From assembly GCF_000801105.2 (NCBI RefSeq), contig NC_079517.1:9982001-10046000 (forward strand): a DNA stretch of 64,000 nt, written 5' to 3'. The DNA comes from Raphanus sativus (lineage: Eukaryota > Streptophyta > Magnoliopsida > Brassicales > Brassicaceae). Below are positions 61,145 through 64,000 of this stretch, piece by piece. The notes below the pieces were generated by a model that saw only the letters and a list, made by a program, of their open reading frames with translations, had not been told where the DNA came from and made no database searches. The first letter of the stretch is position 1; the number at the start of each line of letters is the position of its first letter. A program made the position numbers and the translations under genes.

Positions 61145-61408
61145 GGAAACAAACCGAGTATAAGGATTCACAAATTAATCTTTGAAATCAATCAGTGACA
61201 ATCACTTGTCCTCTCACCAATTTGACTTGCTACAATTTTTAGTTTCCATATTTTTGTATGATTCGACGATTTTTATTGATGTATTATAGGAAACAATCCG
61301 AGTATAAGGATTCGCAAATTAATCTTTGAAAGCAATCAGTGACAATCACTTGTCCTCTCACCAATTTGACTCGCTACAATTTTTAGTTTCCATATTTTGT
61401 ATGGTTCA
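61145..61408. repeat. 144-bp period tandem duplication inside the Helitron
   Basis: A block starting ggaaacaaaccgagtataag at 61145 recurs at 61289 as ggaaacaatccgagtataag and stays nearly identical for about 120 bp. Confidence 0.8.
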
Positions 61409-61703
61409 ACGTCTACTTTAAATCGATAATACCATAAAAAGCGTTTTTTAAATAATGAAAAATCAATTAATAATAGTCATAACCGTATTTACATTCCTAA
61501 TGTTTCCTAAATTGAAGAAAATACAATTAAAATCACCAAAAATGTGTGATTGACAGGGGATTTGTTGTAATTTATTGAAATTAAGCATATCAGTGACATA
61601 ACATATGGAATCACAGCCATATTCCTGGTTTTAACTATGATTAAAATTGACATGACATACTTAATGTAGGAAGATCATCAAAATATCATGTGGGTTGTGA
61701 TGC

Positions 61704-61833
61704 ATTTGATCTTTAGAAAAATACATCAAATAAATAAATTCTTCATAGTTAACCCAAAATAAATTGTGATTGTTATTACATATTTGATCTTTAGGAAAAT
61801 ACATCAAATAAATAAATTCTTCATAGTTAACCC
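61704..61833. repeat. 78-bp period tandem duplication inside the Helitron
   Basis: The block atttgatctttag(g)aaaa...cttcatagttaaccca at about 61704 is repeated at 61782, almost identical. Confidence 0.8.
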
Positions 61834-62538
61834 ATGAAGAATTTTTTTCCATATAGTTAATTTGAATCGGATTCTTATAAAATAAGTCATTAGGTTTTAT
61901 TATGTATTTTGTATAATGATTTTAAGTTACAACATATCAACCTGTGATTATCACATTTTATTGTATATAAATTATAAGTTATATACATGGGAAACCGTAT
62001 GATTCAAAGTCTCATATATAAGTGATAAAACAATTAGTATGTCGAACACAACACTATTAATATACATGTAATAATACATAGATAATAAGGATGTTGGATC
62101 GTTCGATGATATAATGATTTCTAAATAATATTTTGAGTTAGTTTATGTCAACAAAGTTAGAAGTTGTATTTTTTTTCATTATCCTAAAACTATATGATAG
62201 ACTTACTCAAATATCAGTGATTCACCGATGAATAATTATATTTTTTTATTGATTAGCGTGTAATATAACATTGAAAATAATAATACAACATTAAGAAGGA
62301 CTTATCATAGATATTATATTCTTGGTTGGTCAATAAAGATGAAGCTTATAACATATTAATGGAATTATAAATTAATAACCAATGACAATTTTTGTAATTA
62401 AGCTAGTAAGTTAAGGGTTTTTGAATGTAGTTGGTGAGAGAGCATGTAGTGATGACACGTAAGAAATGGCAGTGTTGTAAATCACACATGAACTAAAGGT
62501 TAATTATTTTTAATGCTCCTAAAATAATATATAAGGGA

Positions 62539-64000
62539 TTATGATTTCTTTGATAGATACAGAAGTGTCATCTTCTTCTTTGTTCTTTTTTTTTTGCTAA
62601 AATTCTTCTTTGTTCTTTACGCGGCTTTTCTTGTTATCCAACACGGTGGTTCGGCTAATCCATTATAATTTTTGAAGGTGGAGACTTGACTTCAATAAAA
62701 CTCCATAGCATGTCGTTATGTAGGCTTTATCAAAATACATAAAGTCAACTTTTCCAATGTCGCCCGACTCCAGTCTCTAATATCATGCATCTTTATTAGT
62801 TTCGTAGAGCACCCCCATCGAGGATAAACTAAAAATGAGTATCTAAAATAATAAAATTTTACCTTTTATTAAAACATAATTATCTAACTAAAATTTAATA
62901 GTCTTATTAAATACTCTCTTCGTTTTAAATTAATACTTTTTCTATATCACTTTAAGAGATGTTTAGAGGAAACTTTTTTGTTTCAAAATAGTTGACGTTT
63001 TCACTATTCTAAATAAAATTTAATATCATTTGAATTTTTTGACCAATTATAAAATACTGATTTTTTTATTGGTCAAAGTAATTTCATTTATTGATTTTCT
63101 ATATGACCAAAATAAATTGTATAGAAGTTTATATTTTCTTAATCTATGTATAATAAAAACCTTAAAATCATTTAAAGTGATACATAGAGTATATGTTTTG
63201 AGTATTTCACGTTATTAATAAAATACATTACATTTTAGTATTAAATGTATCATTTTTGTCTGTAAGCTTTACAGGCTGATATCGGGAAGCAGTTTTTAAG
63301 TGGTATATATCCCCTCCACCAGTGTAATTCTCCATTCAGCATAATTATTAAATATAAGCAGTCCAAAATATTATATTAATAAAAATATGTTGAACTGCTT
63401 GTGGTTTATTTTATAAAGAGAAATGAAGAACTGCCTGGTGTAGCAAAATATGCTTATTTTCCAGTGTAACTATAATTAATACATAAGATTTAATTTATTA
63501 ATTTTTATTTTTCGGTTCAGTCTAACTTTTATTCTACTTGATAAACAATTATATAAATTTTAATCGTTTTAAAACTTAACCTAATAAACCTTTAATTATT
63601 TTTATTTCAGTTTGACGGATTTGAAATCAATTATTAGTTTGGTTCATCAAATTATAATTATTTTAAAAGCATCCAAAATAGATCTATTTAATTTTATACC
63701 CCAGATAAAAGTTGTATATAAGAAAGTGATTTTCTTTTTATATTTCAACTAAAAAATTATATTGATTGTATTTATAAATTATTTTCTACAATTTTTTATT
63801 TATTAAAGTAGGTAATATTAATAAAATTTATATATTATTTTAAATTTGTACAATATTTTAAATCGTTTTTATCTAATTTCATAACTCAAACATATTTATA
63901 AGACCGCTTGATTTACACTTACTTGTCTGCTAGATCCTTAACAATTAAACCATTTTTTCCATTTAGGAACTTGCTATAAAAGAAACAAAAAGGCAGGAGA
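62539..64000. other. Intergenic, right end of the window
   Basis: AT-rich DNA with a Stowaway-like MITE (62914-63189). A fragment agagcaccccc at about 62802 resembles one end of the PIF-like MITE at 42454. Another short repeat-like block is at 63285-63475. No gene recognised. Confidence 0.45.
62914..63189. mobile_element. Stowaway-like MITE
   Basis: Left end ctctcttcgttttaaatta after TA; right end is the inverse of ctctatgtatcactttaaa followed by TA (63190-63191). TA target, CTC.-type ends and 276-bp length fit Stowaway (Tc1/mariner-derived). Confidence 0.65.

Larger units (their letters stand above)
60616..62538 (-). mobile_element. Non-autonomous Helitron-type element (1,923 bp)
   Basis: Read on the minus strand it begins TCCCTTATATATT after an A, and ends with a hairpin (CCCGTGC, 3-nt loop, GCACGGG; 60627-60643), seven bases, then CTAG (60616-60619) followed by T. 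All four Helitron signs hold: 5' TC, 3' hairpin, CTRR end, insertion between A and T. No replicase coding. It contains two internal tandem duplications with 144-bp and 78-bp periods. Confidence 0.8.

Noticed and set aside
1..64000. CRISPR array, phage or bacterial operon
   Set aside because: Spliced plant genes throughout; tandem repeats found are transposon or slip repeats without regular spacers.

Overview
The window is plant nuclear DNA from the Brassicaceae, most likely Brassica or a close relative. The genes have many short AT-rich introns with GT..AG borders. Fourteen gene models can be built, thirteen intact and one broken, and most read as close relatives of Arabidopsis thaliana chromosome 1 genes. 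Locus names (for example At1g65320) are from memory of the Arabidopsis genome; no search was run.

Layout. 0-24 kb holds a run matching the Arabidopsis At1g65320 to At1g647xx stretch, in descending order: CBSX6 (+, 30-3438), a small secreted Cys-rich protein like At1g65295 (-, 5010-5630), mitochondrial acyl carrier protein 2 (+, 8889-9395), 4-coumarate:CoA ligase 4CL3 (-, 10049-16077), a NERD-domain protein (+, 20676-22556), a 98-residue CHORD-like zinc protein (-, 22979-23562), and DSS1/SEM1 (+, 23832-24245). Then come a YTH-domain m6A reader (-, 25288-27283) and the condensin II subunit HEB1/CAP-G2 (-, 28304-32383). After about 6 kb of repeats, a second run matches At1g67220 to At1g67310, in ascending order: HAC2-type histone acetyltransferase (+, 38288-41882), proteasome maturation factor UMP1 (-, 46021-47105), TCP1 (-, 50143-51180) and CAMTA4 (-, 53890-58523). 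The last 5.5 kb is repeats. The change of direction between HEB1 and HAC2 suggests a rearrangement breakpoint.

The genes are ordinary single nuclear genes, not an operon or pathway cluster. Links are thematic: DSS1 (19S proteasome lid) and UMP1 (20S assembly); HEB1, HAC2, TCP1 and CAMTA4 (chromatin and transcription).

Intergenic DNA and large introns are rich in small non-autonomous transposons: two Helitron-type elements with 3' hairpins and CTAG ends (about 17670-19789 and 60616-62538), a tRNA-derived SINE-like element (about 33200-33310), a hAT-type MITE with an 8-bp target duplication (42268-42433), a PIF-like MITE (42454-42678), a Stowaway-like MITE (62914-63189) and a MULE-like insertion in a CAMTA4 intron with a 10-bp target duplication (55258-55597). 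I found no complete autonomous transposon, rRNA gene, convincing tRNA gene or CRISPR array.

I did not find a clearly new biological system. The items most worth a second look are a HEB1 intron with no GT donor, a HAC-family acetyltransferase apparently lacking its usual N-terminal TAZ domain, a 12-cysteine secreted peptide, a poly-C tract beside a donor site, an apparently transposed YTH gene, and the inferred breakpoint.
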